From the NCBI GenBank assembly GCA_024220525.1, contig JAMYWO010000333.1, positions 10,635 to 39,757 on the forward strand: a stretch of 29,123 nucleotides of DNA, read 5' to 3'. The position numbers and the translations under genes are program-made. Positions 1 through 10,660 of the stretch are shown piece after piece. Position 1 is the stretch's first letter, and each line of letters starts with the position of its first letter. This DNA comes from Cochliopodium minus. Lineage: Eukaryota; Discosea; Himatismenida; Cochliopodiidae. The notes beneath the pieces are model-generated. The model worked only from the letters and a program-made list of their open reading frames with translations. It searched no databases and was not told the origin of the DNA.

Positions 1-853
1 TACTCTTCTTCCACAAACAACAGTTTTACTTGTTTATTTTCTGCATTCACCATTTATTTGGGAGGGATCAGTGGTTTGAACGGAGAAGCTAAAATATCAA
101 AATGTCTTTCTCTTTTGTTCAATTTTAATTCTTCTCAAACTTTGTCAATTTCTTCTTCTTTTTATTTGGGTGGAGTTTCTGGTATGAAAAATAATTTTTT
201 ATTTCTTTTTTTGAATTTTTAAAAAATAATTTATCTTTTTCAAAAAAAAAAAAAGGATACAATAATATTCAAGGATATGTCTTAGATTCAGAATCATTCA
301 ACAATTCAATAAATACTTTTTATTCGCTTGGTAATTTTAATCTTAATTTTTTAGAAAAGACTTTTGTTTAATTTGTTTTAATTTTTATTTTTTACAAAAA
401 AAAGTTTATAATGGAGGTGTTATTGGTATAAATTTTGGGGTTGTCTCACAATGTAACTCCTATTTCAATCTTCTCTCTTCTTCCAATTCTTTTTCTTATT
501 GTGGTGGAGTGATTGGATTTTCAAAAGGTCTTGTTTCTGATTGTTCATCTCATCACAATAAAATAAAAGGTAAAAAAAAAAAAATTATTATTTTTACGTT
601 TAAAAATTAATTTATTCTTGGAATTAATATTTTCAAAATAAATAGTTTTTTAAATTCCAATAATTATCTTTAATCAATAAAAAAAGGTTACATTGTTGGA
701 GGAATAATGGGAGTGAATAATCTGACACTTTCAAATTGCACATTTTTCTCGAATTCTTTTGATTCTTCAATTATGGGTGAATGTGTTGCACAAGGAAGTA
801 AAATTGGATGTCCTTCATCTTCTTCACTAACAACCTCCCAAAAAAAAATTTAA
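1..853 (+). CDS. GLUG-like repeat surface protein, 3' end (4 exons)
   Basis: The C-terminal 195 residues of a protein whose start lies left of the window. Exons 1-181, 256-330, 405-569 and 687-853 join in one open frame (588 nt) at GT-AG introns and end in TAA at 851-853. The protein repeats a pattern of about 25 residues: Gly-Gly-x-x-Gly, then an Asn/Gly turn, then Ser-x-Cys-x-Ser-x-x-Asn-Asn. This resembles the GLUG motif (Pfam Glug) of beta-helical secreted or surface proteins; the beta-solenoid fold and surface role are inferences. It is rich in Ser, Asn, Thr and Phe. The last about 40 residues contain two Cys and a Ser/Thr-rich end without an obvious membrane anchor. It is the same family as the genes at 3149-10437 and 27762-29116. 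The function of the family in this organism is unknown. Confidence 0.75.
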
Positions 854-1389
854 TAAAAGTTCTAAATAAATTTGTCTTGTTTATTGACATATTTTGGAGT
901 TCACCACATGTTTCTACATTAACCATTTGACCATTTTTCATTTCTTTTAATTTGATTGTTTTTTTTTATATATTATAAATTATTAATATTTATTAATATT
1001 TCAAAAATAAGTATAAACTACATTTGTAAACAAAAAAAATTTAGAAATGAATTTATGTGTTCTCATTGTACTTTCCGTTAGTAATTGGGCAATTCAAGAT
1101 TTCCATCATATTGTGAATATCATTTTGCTCCAATCTCCCTCACAATCCAAAGGAAATTAACAAAATTATTGAAAAAAGAATGAATATTCATTCAAATTAA
1201 TTTTAATTTTTTATTTTTTATTTGATTTTTTATTTTTTATTATCATTTCAGAGAAAATGATTAAAATTTAAAAATATTTATTTAAAAATAAGTTTTTATT
1301 TATTCTATTTTTAAACAAATTTAATTTTTTTTTTTTAATACAATAATTATTGAAAAATTTGTTCTCCTCCTTTTCTTTCTTTTTGTTTT
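854..1389. other. Convergent intergenic spacer
   Basis: AT-rich spacer between the stop of the GLUG-like gene on the plus strand and the stop of the GOST-like gene on the minus strand. I see no convincing ORF, RNA gene or repeat beyond short A/T runs. It must hold the 3' ends of both transcripts. Confidence 0.6.
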
Positions 1390-2923
1390 TTAAATCTTAT
1401 CTTTAAAAGGATCATGAGTCCCTTCTTTATAAGCAAGTGATGCAATAGTTTTTTGGGTGTTAGAAGGATAATGAACAACAATAGTGTTTGAAAGATCAAG
1501 TGGTTTATGAAATTCAGGGATGTGTTCTCTTTGATCTCCATCTTATAAAAATAAACATAAAATTAAAAAAATAAACTCAAAGTTTAAAAATGAAAAAAAA
1601 AAATTTAAAATAAAACTGTAACTTTCAAAAATAACAAAAAATCAAAATGAATTATTAAGATGAAATTGAAAAAAAATAAAAAATCTAAAAAGTATTTTTT
1701 AAAAATAAATTAAAATTAACAAAATAAATTAATTCAAAAGTTAATCAAAAAAAAAAATAAAAAACAAATAAAATTCAAAACATAATAAATAAAATAAAAA
1801 AAAATCCAAAAAGTATTTTTGAAAATAAAATTTAAATGAAATTAAAAGAAATCAAAATGAAATAAAAAATCAAAATAAAATAAATTAATCAAAAAAAAAA
1901 AGAAATAATTTTTGTTTTCATTTTGTTTTTATTAAATTTTTACCAAGCATCCCAACAAACAACTGATCGAGATTGTTTTCCCAACCCTGATCGAAAATGT
2001 CAATATCAGTGCTAAAAAGGTTCGCCTGAGGCCTGATCATCCAAAAGATCGACAAGACAACAAACAAGGAGACGATCTCATTGATAAAGTTGTTGAGCCA
2101 ATCCAAGCTGTAGAGGCCGATCATCATTTTGATGAAGGAGATGAGGAGGATGGCGACGAGGTAGGCGATCACCACGGTTTTCAGATTTAGAAAAAGTTTC
2201 AGTTTTTTGCGGAATGCTGCCACGTTTTGTTCTCTGTTTTGTTGTGCTCGTTGTACCTCCTCTGTCATTAAATATAAATTTTAAATTGAAAATTGAAAAA
2301 TAAAAATAAAAAATTGAAAAAATGTTGATTAATTAATCAATAAAATTAGTTTAAAATTAAAAATATTAATAAAAAAATTTGTAAAATTAAATAAAAAATA
2401 AAAAATAAAATAAAAAATGAAAAAAATAATAAAATGTTAAAAAATAAAAAAAAAATAATAAAAAATAAAAGTAATTATAGAAAATAAAAAATAAAAAAAA
2501 ATAAAAAATAAAAAATAAAATCTTAAAAAAAAATAATAAAAATAATAAAAAATAATAAAATGTTAAAAAATAAAAAAAAAATAATAAAAAATAAAAGTAA
2601 TTATAGAAAATAAAAAGTAAAAAAAAATTTCAAAATAAATGAAAATAATTAATAAAATTTGTATAAAAAATTAAAAATTATTAAAATTATTAATTAATCA
2701 AACTTACCTAGCATCAAAATTTGAGCTTTAAGGGCATAAACGTTTTGGGTGATGGAAGTGAAGATTTTGGGAAGCATGAAAAAATACATGATCATCATGG
2801 AAAGGAGATAGTAGCCAGGGTTGTAGAAGGAGAAGAACAAAAGAGTGGAGAGAAGCAAAACCAAAGCGACTGAAACGTCTCTCATCTCTTCTCTTGGCAA
2901 GCTTGGACGTGTTATTTTGTATC
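1390..2923 (-). CDS. GOST / lung seven-transmembrane receptor-like protein, 3' part (3 exons)
   Basis: Exons 2708-2923, 1944-2261 and 1390-1541 join in frame and end in TAA at 1390-1392. The 5' exons are missing: the upstream intron runs into the N at 3148. The first visible exon opens with Gly-Tyr-Lys-Ile-Thr-Arg-Pro-x-Leu. This matches the Gly-Tyr/Trp-Gly-x-x-x-Pro-x-Leu signature before the middle TM helices of TMEM87/GPR107/GPR108-type proteins (GOST, Lung_7-TM_R). Hydrophobic helices follow, with 'LKAQI' between them, then a basic loop, two more helices, and an Arg-Pro motif at the end of the last helix where the family usually has Trp-Arg-Pro. The tail of about 70 residues is hydrophilic and acidic, probably cytosolic. 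Family members work in Golgi and post-Golgi trafficking. The family call rests on motif recognition. Introns of 402 and 446 bp are T-rich on the sense strand. Confidence 0.7.
2425..2490. repeat. 66-bp direct repeat, copy 1
   Basis: Identical over 66 bp to 2551-2616, offset 126 bp, inside an intron of the GOST-like gene. A/T-only runs are interrupted by a shared island (gtaattatag), so the match is more than low complexity. Confidence 0.8.
2551..2616. repeat. 66-bp direct repeat, copy 2
   Basis: Second exact copy of 2425-2490 in the same intron, pointing to a recent tandem duplication of about 126 bp within the intron. Confidence 0.8.
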
Positions 2924-3054
2924 CTAAATTTATTTTAAATAAATAAGAAATAATATCAGAATTTTTTATTTATTTTAAAAGTCTACATTTTTATTTAATT
3001 TAAATTTATTTTTATCTTTTTTTATTTGAATAAATTTTTGGTTGTTAATTTTAT

Positions 3055-3147
3055 TTATATTTTTATTTTATTTTTATTTATATTTTTATTTTTATTTTTA
3101 TTTTTATTTTTATTTTTATTTTTATTTTTATTTTTATTTTTATTTTT
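3055..3147. repeat. (TTTTTA)n microsatellite ending at an N
   Basis: A run of six-base units (tttttA) ends directly at the single N at 3148. Such a tract is a typical place for an assembly to break. Confidence 0.85.
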
Positions 3148-3148
3148 N
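3148..3148. other. Ambiguous base, probable contig join
   Basis: Left of this N is the A/T-rich intron of the minus-strand GOST-like gene, whose 5' exons never appear. Right of it a plus-strand GLUG-like exon starts mid-frame. Both genes are cut at the same base, which suggests an artificial junction or collapsed gap. Confidence 0.65.
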
Positions 3149-4447
3149 GGTTTTGTGGATATAATGTTTCCCCTTCTGCATCATACAGTGTAACAATTAG
3201 TAATATTTACTCTTATAACAACACCATTTTTTCTTCTGCACCCCAAAATTCCTTCTCGAGTGGGGCAGTTGGGTTTAATAATGGTATGATAATAAGTGCG
3301 ACTTCATACAACAATTTTGTTAACTCATCGTCAACTAGTAGCAAGTAAATCACAATTATTTTTGACATAATTTTTTTTAATGATGTTTATAATACATTTT
3401 TTTATTTTGTGTAGTGCTTATAGTGGTGGAGTAATGGGTTACAATAATCCTTTGAGTGTTACAAATTGTGTTTCTTACAAAAATACAATATATTCTTATT
3501 CAACAAGTAATGCATACTCAGGAGGATTGGGTGGATATATTTTTGATGGATTATTAACTGGTTCGTCATCATACGGGAATACTGTTTCAAGTTTTTCAAC
3601 TTCAAACAGGTAAAAATATTTTTCTTTTATATTTCGATCATTTTCATCTTTCAAAAATAATAATCTCACAAAAAAAAATTTTTAATTTATAGTGTTTCTG
3701 GAGGTTTTAGTGGATACACTTTTGGTCTACGCTTTTTTTTATAATAATTCTCTTATTAATCAATTAAAAATTTTTTTTTAGGGGTGACATCAAATTGTAG
3801 TTCATACAACAATACTGTATCCGCTGTTTCCACAAACCAAGCAGCCTATTCGGGAGGTTTTTCTGGGAGGAATGGGTATTCAACTGTGACCAGGAATGGA
3901 ACAGCAAGTTTTATCACTTCTTACAATAACAAAGCTCTTTCTGTATCACCACAAAATACATTTTCAAGTGGAGGATTTGGACATAACTCAGGAACTCTTA
4001 CCAATATTACTGTTTTCAATAATTTTTCTAATTCTTCTTCACTAAATAACAAGTAAAAAAATTTTTTTCCTTGACGTTTTTTTGTGTTTTTAAAAAACCA
4101 AATTTTTTTTATCCAAATTAATTAACCTATTTAAAATTTCTATGAAAGTGCGTACAGTGGTGGTGGTATTGCTTATAACACTCTGAATTTCTTCAACTTT
4201 GTTTCTTACAACAACAAAATATATTCTTCTTCTGCTTCAAGCGCAATATCTGGAGGATTGAGTGGATACATTGAATCTGGTTTGTTAGATTGTTCGTCTT
4301 CATTTGGAAATATTGTTTCTAGTTTTGCTACTAACAGTACGTAAGGGTTTTGTATTTATTGTGAAGTAAAAAAACTTTATTTTTATCCTTGTTCAGATTG
4401 ACTGGAGGTTTTTGTGGCTTCACTTCTGGTAAAAATTTTTTTTTTAA

Positions 4448-4479
<32 letters not shown>

Positions 4480-7400
4480 AATTATTTCTTTTTTATTTTT
4501 TATTTTACTTTTAATTATCTAAGGGGTGGTGTCAAATTGTGATTCATACAACAATACAATATTATCATATTCTACAAGTTTAAATGCATACTCAGGAGGA
4601 TTTTCTGGGAGAAATTCTGCTACTAGGAATGGAACTGTATTTTTTGTAACTTCATATAATAATAGCGTTGTTTCCTATGCCCAACAAAATTCTGTTTCAG
4701 GTGGAGGTTTTGGATTTAACGCAGGAACAATCACTAATATGACCACTTACAACAACTTTGCTAATTCTACTTCATCTTCAGATAAGTAAAAATAATTTTT
4801 TATTTTTTATTTTTTATTTTTTATTTTTTATTTTTTATTTTTTTATTTTTATTTTTTATTTTTTATTTTTTATTTTTTTTATTTTTTTATTATTTTATTT
4901 TTTGTAATTTATTTTATATTATAGTGCTTATGGTGGTGGGAGTGTTGGTTATAACACTCTAAACATGTACAATTGTGTTTCGTACAACACTACAATAATA
5001 TCGTCTGCTGCTTCTAACACTTACTCAGGGGGTTTGGTTGGGCTTTTTGAAGTTGGGTTAGTGACATCTTCAACATCATATGGAAACACCGTTACTAGTT
5101 TTTCAACATCAAACAGGTAAATAATTTATTAATATTTTTTTTTTTTTGAAAAATTTTTTTCAAAATTATTTCATTTGTAAATAAATATTCTTTTGTAAGA
5201 ATCTTTAAAAAATTTTTAATAAACTGTTTCATTTGTAGTGTAACTGGAGGTTTTATAGGAATGACTTATGGTAATTCTTTTTTATTTTTAAATAATTCTC
5301 TTAATTTTTTTTATGGTGAAAAAATAATTATCATTTTTTATTTATTGTCTATTTTAGGAGTGACATCAAATTGTAGTTCATACAACAATACTGTGTCAGC
5401 ATATTCAACAAACTCAAATGCATACTCAGGAGGATTTTCTGGGAGAAATTTCAACGGTTCTACAGCTAGAAATGGAACGGCAAGTTTTATCACTTCTTAC
5501 AATAACAAAGTTCTTTCTGTTGCACCCCAAAATACATTTTCAAGTGGAGGATTTGGACATAACTCAGGAACTCTTACCAATATTACTTCTTATGACAACA
5601 TTGTTAATTCTACTTCATCAAATAAATTGTAAATGTTTTTCATTTTAATTACAAAAATTATCGATATTTTTTATTTTTTATTTTTTATTTTTTATTTTTT
5701 ATTTTTTATTTTTTATTTCAAATTTTTTATTTTATTTAATAAAACTTTTTGTTTGAATTAATTTATTATTCTTTTTGAATTTTTTAAAGTGCTTATAGTG
5801 GTGGTGCAATTGGATACGACACTTTCAACTTCCTTAACTGTGTTTCGTACAACAATACCATATCTTCAAATTCTGTATTTGGTTCGATAGCAGGAGGATT
5901 AGTTGGATATTTTGATATTGGTTTTGGTACTTCTTCAAAATCATACGGGAACGTTGTATCTTGTTTTTCAGCAAGTAATAGGTAATTTTTTGATTTATCT
6001 AACTTTATTATAAAATTTGTTCATAACATTTTTTTAAAATTATTTCAATATTTAGTGTTTCTGGAGGTTTTTCAGGAACGAGCTCTGGTATAATATTTTG
6101 ATTATTCTGATTTTTTTTGTTAAAATTCAACATTTTTTTTATTCCAAAAATTATTTTTAATTTTTAATTTTACTTTTTTATTTTTTCATTTTTTATTTTT
6201 TATTTTAAATTTTTTATTTTTTAATTATTTTTTATTTTTATTTTCATTTTAATTATCTAAGGGGTGGTGTCAAATTGTGATTCATACAACAACAAAATGT
6301 CGTCATTCGCTTCGATTCAAACTGCATCCTCTGGAGGATTTTCAGGGACAAATATTTTTTCAACTGCAAATAATAACGGAACAGCAAGTTTTATCACTTC
6401 TTACAATAACAACGCTCTTTCTGTTGCACCTCAAAGTACATTTTCAAGTGGAGGTTTCGGGATTAATTTTGGAACCCTTACCAATATTACTTCTTACAAT
6501 AACTTTGCCAATTCTACTTCTTATTCTGATAAGTAAAAACCCACTCATAATTTAATTTTTTAATTTTTTTAATTTTTAATTTTTTTTTATATTTTTATTT
6601 ATTTTTTATTTGAATTTTAATTTAATACTCATTATTGTATTTTTATTTTATTTTTAAAATTTTATTTTTTATATTTATTTTTTTAAAAATTTTTTATTTC
6701 TTTTTTTAAAAAAGCGCATTCAGTGGCGGGAGTGTTGGTTCTAATTTTAGGCATGCCTCAAATTGCATTTCTTACAACAATTTTATTTTTTCATCTGCCT
6801 CTGTTTCATCTGTATCAGGTAACAACATTTTTTTAATTCTAAAAATAAAAAATTTTAAAAATCAAAATAAAAAAAAAAGGTGGAATTTCAGGAAATAATG
6901 ATGGTAAAAATTAAATTTTATATTCATTATTTTAAATTTTTTTTTATTTTTTTTATTTAATAAAATATTGATTTTATTCAAAAAGGTTATCATTCAAACA
7001 TTTACTCGTGGAACAATACAATTTCATCATCTTCCCTCACCCAATTTTCTTTTTCTGGTGGAATAAGTGGTGTCAATAATTTTGATGATGCGGTCACTTC
7101 TTTTTCTACTTCCAATAACAACATCATTTTTTCGGAGTCATCTGTTGATTCTTATGCATCTGGTGGAATTGCTCATAATACTGGAACTGCATTTAATATT
7201 ACATCATTTGAAAATAATATAAACTCTACTTCTAAAATTAAGTAAATTTTATTTTATTTTTATCTACTTTATTTTATTTTAAATATTTAATTTTTTTCTT
7301 TAATTTTTAATAGATTTTTTGTAATTAATTTTTTCTAATTTTTTTTTTTAATAGTGCATACAGTTCTGGTTTAATTGGATACAGCTTTTTTCATGTTTAC

Positions 7401-10400
7401 AATTGTATTTCGTATAACAATAACGTTTCCTCAAATGCAAATCTATATGCAATCTCAGGAGGTATTATTGGATATCTCAGTTCTGGTTTTGTCATTGATT
7501 CAGTTTCACACGGAAACATCATTTCTTGTTCTGCAAATTCTTTCAGGTAAAAAAAATATTTCCTAAGAAAAGATTTCCTAAAAAAAAAGAATTTTTTTTA
7601 CTTTATTCATTTTAATTATTTTTTAAAAATTTATAAACTTTTTAGTGTGAGTGGAGGATTTAGTGGATACAACTATGGTAAAAAATAATATTTTGAACAA
7701 TTATTTTTTATTTTATTTTTTATTTTTTATTTAAAATTTTCATTTAGGTTATATTTCAAACTCACTTTCATATGATAACGCAATTTCTTCGTTATCTTCA
7801 ATCAACAACTCTTTTTCAGGAGGTTTTTGTGGCAGAAATGAGTTTTATGATTCGTTCGACAATGGAAGTCTCATTAATGTTTCTTCAAACAACAATTTTA
7901 TCAATTCTACTTCATTAAACTTGGATAGGTAAAACAAATCACAAAATTCAAATTTTTTATTTTTTTATTTCAAATTTTTTAATTTTTTTAATTTAATAAT
8001 TTCTCAATATTATTTAAATTTTTCTATTGTTGTTAAATTTCTTTTAGTTTTGGTTCTGGATTATGTGCATACAATACTCCAGGATCTCAAATTTTAAATA
8101 CTTCTTCTTTTTCAAACCAGATTACGAGTTCATCATTGAACCAAAACAGGTTTTATTTTTTTATTCAAAAAATTTAAAATTTAAATTTGAATTATTTCTT
8201 TATTTTTTACGAAAAATTTAAAATATTAATTATTTTGTTTTAATTTTAAATATTAGTTATGGATCTGGATTGTGTTCATACAACAACAACGGAAATGTTT
8301 CCTCTTCGTTCTCATATAACAATACAATCTCCACTTATTCAAATTTAAATAGGTGAAATTTCTTTTTATTTTTTCATTTTTTAATTTTTTTATTTTTTAA
8401 TTTTTTAATTTTATTTTTATTTTTTTAAAATTTTTTTATTTTTTGAAAAATAGTTATTCGGGAGGAGTTTCTTCATATAACAACAATTTAGGAACAATCA
8501 TTCAATGCGAATCTCATGACAACATTATTTCGTCCTCTGGAAATAGTTTTTGTTATTCTGGTAAATTATTTTTTGTTCAAAATTTTTTCAATTCTAATTT
8601 TATTTCATTTTTTTGATGAATTTTTTTTGTTTTATTTGTTTTTTAGCGGGAATAACAGGATATAATGACAATTCTTCTTTTGTTATCAATTCAAATTCTT
8701 TCCAAAATTCAATTCAATCAACTGCAAACAGTTACTTTTTTTCGGGTAAATAAAATAAGATTTAAAATTTTTTATTTTTTAAAAAAATTTTTTGTATTTT
8801 TCTTTTAAAAATTTAACTTTTAAACAAAAATTAAAAATATAGGAGGAATAAGTGGATACAGTGACAACAATGCGTTTATTGAAAGTTCAAATTCATCATA
8901 CAACAACATCACCTCGACATTTCTTCTTATTGCAAATTCTACTCTCTCCTTCACCTCAGGAATAACCGGTTTTAATGACAATCAAGCTCACATTCTCAAT
9001 TCAAATTCTTTTTTCAACACCATTATTGGGATCACTTCTTCTGGAATTTGTTCGAGCAATAATGGAACTATATCTGATTCAAATTCACATAATAATTTCA
9101 TTTCATCTGCAAATTCTGCTGGAATAAGTTCTCAGGTAAAAAAAAAAAAGGAGTTCAAAATGATCAATTAATTTTAAATTTTAAAAACATTTTTTCTTAA
9201 AAAAAAAGAATTATGGAACAGTGAACAATTCAGATTCATTTAATAATTTGATTTCAACATATTTCTCTTTTATGGGTTCATATTCTCTTTTGTATGCGTC
9301 CGGAATAGTTTCAAACAACGCAGGGATAATAAAAGAATGTGATTCATACAACAATACGATTTTTTCTTCTTCTTCAACACAATTGTATTATGCTTTGTCT
9401 GGTGGAATAAATTCTGAAAATAGGTAATATCAAAATTTTTTTGATTTTTTTAATTTATTTTTCAAACTTTTTTATTTTTCTTTTTATTTTTTCCAAATTT
9501 ATTATTTTTCAAATTTTTTCATTGAAATTTATTTAAATTTTATAGTGGAACAATTTCGGATTGTTCATCTTTCCAAAACAAAATAAAAGTTTCATCATTG
9601 ATGACATCTTTTGCAGGAGGTGTTTCAGCACTCAATAATGTGGGAGGATTAATTTCAAATTGTGAAGCATATAATAACTCTCTTTTGCTTTCATACTATG
9701 GAGGAGGAATAGTTGCGAAATCAGAAGGAAACATTTCAAATTGTCAATCATACAACAATTTCTTTCAACCTTCATCCAGTGGATTTGACATCACTGTATT
9801 TGGAGGAGTTTGTGGAATTAATTTGAATGGGGTTTTGAGTAATTGTGAAAGTGATAACAACACGATTCATTCTCCTTTTACTTTTTCAGGAGGTGTTGTT
9901 GGAAACAGTGTGAACGGAACTCTTTTTAATTGTTCTTCTCAAAACAACAAAATCCTTTCTTTTTCTTCGTCAAGTGACACTTTTGTTGGGGGTGTTGTTG
10001 GTTATGGTTCTAACACTATTATTTCAAATTGTAGTTCAATCTCAAACCAAGTTTCTTCAATTTATTCAAACACCAATTTTTATTTTGGTGGAATAAGTGG
10101 GTAAAAAAAAAACTATTTCATTCATTTGATTTAAATTTGTACTTTTTAATTCATTTTTGTTTTTATTTTGTTTCAATTTTTTTTATTTTTTTATTTTTAA
10201 AATTTTTTTTAAATATATTTTTGTTAAATTTATTTCAACTATTTTTTTTAATTTTAATTTCTCTATTTACATTTTTTAAATTTTTATTTTTTGTTTTCAT
10301 TAAAATGTACATTTAATTAATAGATTCAATATTTTAAATTCTTCCATTTCAAATTGTGAATCAAAAAACAATATTTTTGTCTCATCAACTTCCTATTTGT

Positions 10401-10437
10401 TGTATGGAGGAGGAATATCAGCACTGAACGATAAACA
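3149..10437 (+). CDS. Giant GLUG-like repeat protein, internal part (27 exons, at least 1,513 codons)
   Basis: I can place 27 exons whose phases all agree: 3149-3344, 3415-3609, 3693-3724, 3782-4052, 4149-4340, 4397-4428, 4524-4785, 4925-5116, 5239-5270, 5358-5628, 5790-5981, 6056-6087, 6262-6532, 6715-6818, 6880-6903, 6986-7241, 7355-7546, 7646-7677, 7748-7928, 8048-8149, 8257-8352, 8454-8560, 8647-8745, 8843-9135, 9209-9423, 9546-10100 and 10324-10437. Both ends are open and meet an N. The protein is built from Gly-Gly-x-x-Gly ... Ser-x-Cys-x-Ser-Tyr-Asn-Asn repeats, the GLUG-like pattern, and is very rich in Ser, Asn, Thr and Gly. It probably forms a secreted or surface beta-solenoid such as an adhesin; that is inference. 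Residues are closest to consensus in the first four modules and diverge towards 10100. Two donors are weak (GTCTAC after 3724, GTTTTA after 8149). Confidence 0.75.
4795..4900. repeat. (TATTTTT)n-type tract in intron
   Basis: A sense-strand T-rich array of tatttttt units fills the intron between modules 2 and 3. A shorter relative lies at 5669-5717 in the next module. Confidence 0.85.
5669..5717. repeat. (TATTTTT)n-type tract in intron
   Basis: Same kind of array as at 4795-4900, in the equivalent intron one module later. It suggests the tract was copied with the module or is favoured in these introns. Confidence 0.8.
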
Positions 10438-10438
10438 N
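10438..10438. other. Ambiguous base, probable contig join
   Basis: The GLUG-like reading frame stops being recognisable exactly here. Sequence identical to the first intron of the second RCC1-like gene (14055 onwards) begins on the other side. The first exon of the RCC1 gene is missing. Confidence 0.75.
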
Positions 10439-10660
10439 ATGTTATTTATTTATAAATTTTGATTAATACAACCAAAATAAGTGATTCTTCTTCTCAATAA
10501 AATTTATCATATTTTTTTTTGCTTCATTAATTAAAAATCTTTATAATAAAATCAGATCACAGAAGATGGAGATGTATATGGGTAAAATAATTTTTTTTTT
10601 AAAGAAATATAAATCCTTTAAAAAAAAAATTTAAAATTTATTTCCAATTAAATTTAAATT
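10439..10660 (+). repeat. Segmental duplication, copy 1 (RCC1-like intron 1, exon 2, start of intron 2)
   Basis: Nearly identical to 14055-14250, except for an extra stretch of about 28 bp near 10510-10545 and homopolymer differences. Similarity starts right at the N and ends in the second intron. Confidence 0.85.

Larger units (their letters stand above)
3415..7928 (+). repeat. Six tandem copies of a three-exon module (A-B-C)
   Basis: Exon A starts at 3415, 4149, 4925, 5790, 6715 and 7355, so the period is 640-925 bp. Exon A is 192 nt in four copies, 195 in one and 104 in the fifth. Exon B is 32 nt in five copies and 24 in the fifth. Exon C is 271 nt in three copies, otherwise 262, 256 and 181. 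Intron phases are the same in each module. Coding parts align well while intron lengths vary, mainly by (tattttt)n tracts. This shows growth by duplication of whole exon-intron modules, with the fifth copy the most diverged. Confidence 0.85.

Noticed and set aside
3415-7928. CRISPR-like or satellite array
   Set aside because: The regular spacing comes from exon-intron modules that code for protein and splice in phase; this is a eukaryotic gene with no short palindromic repeats.
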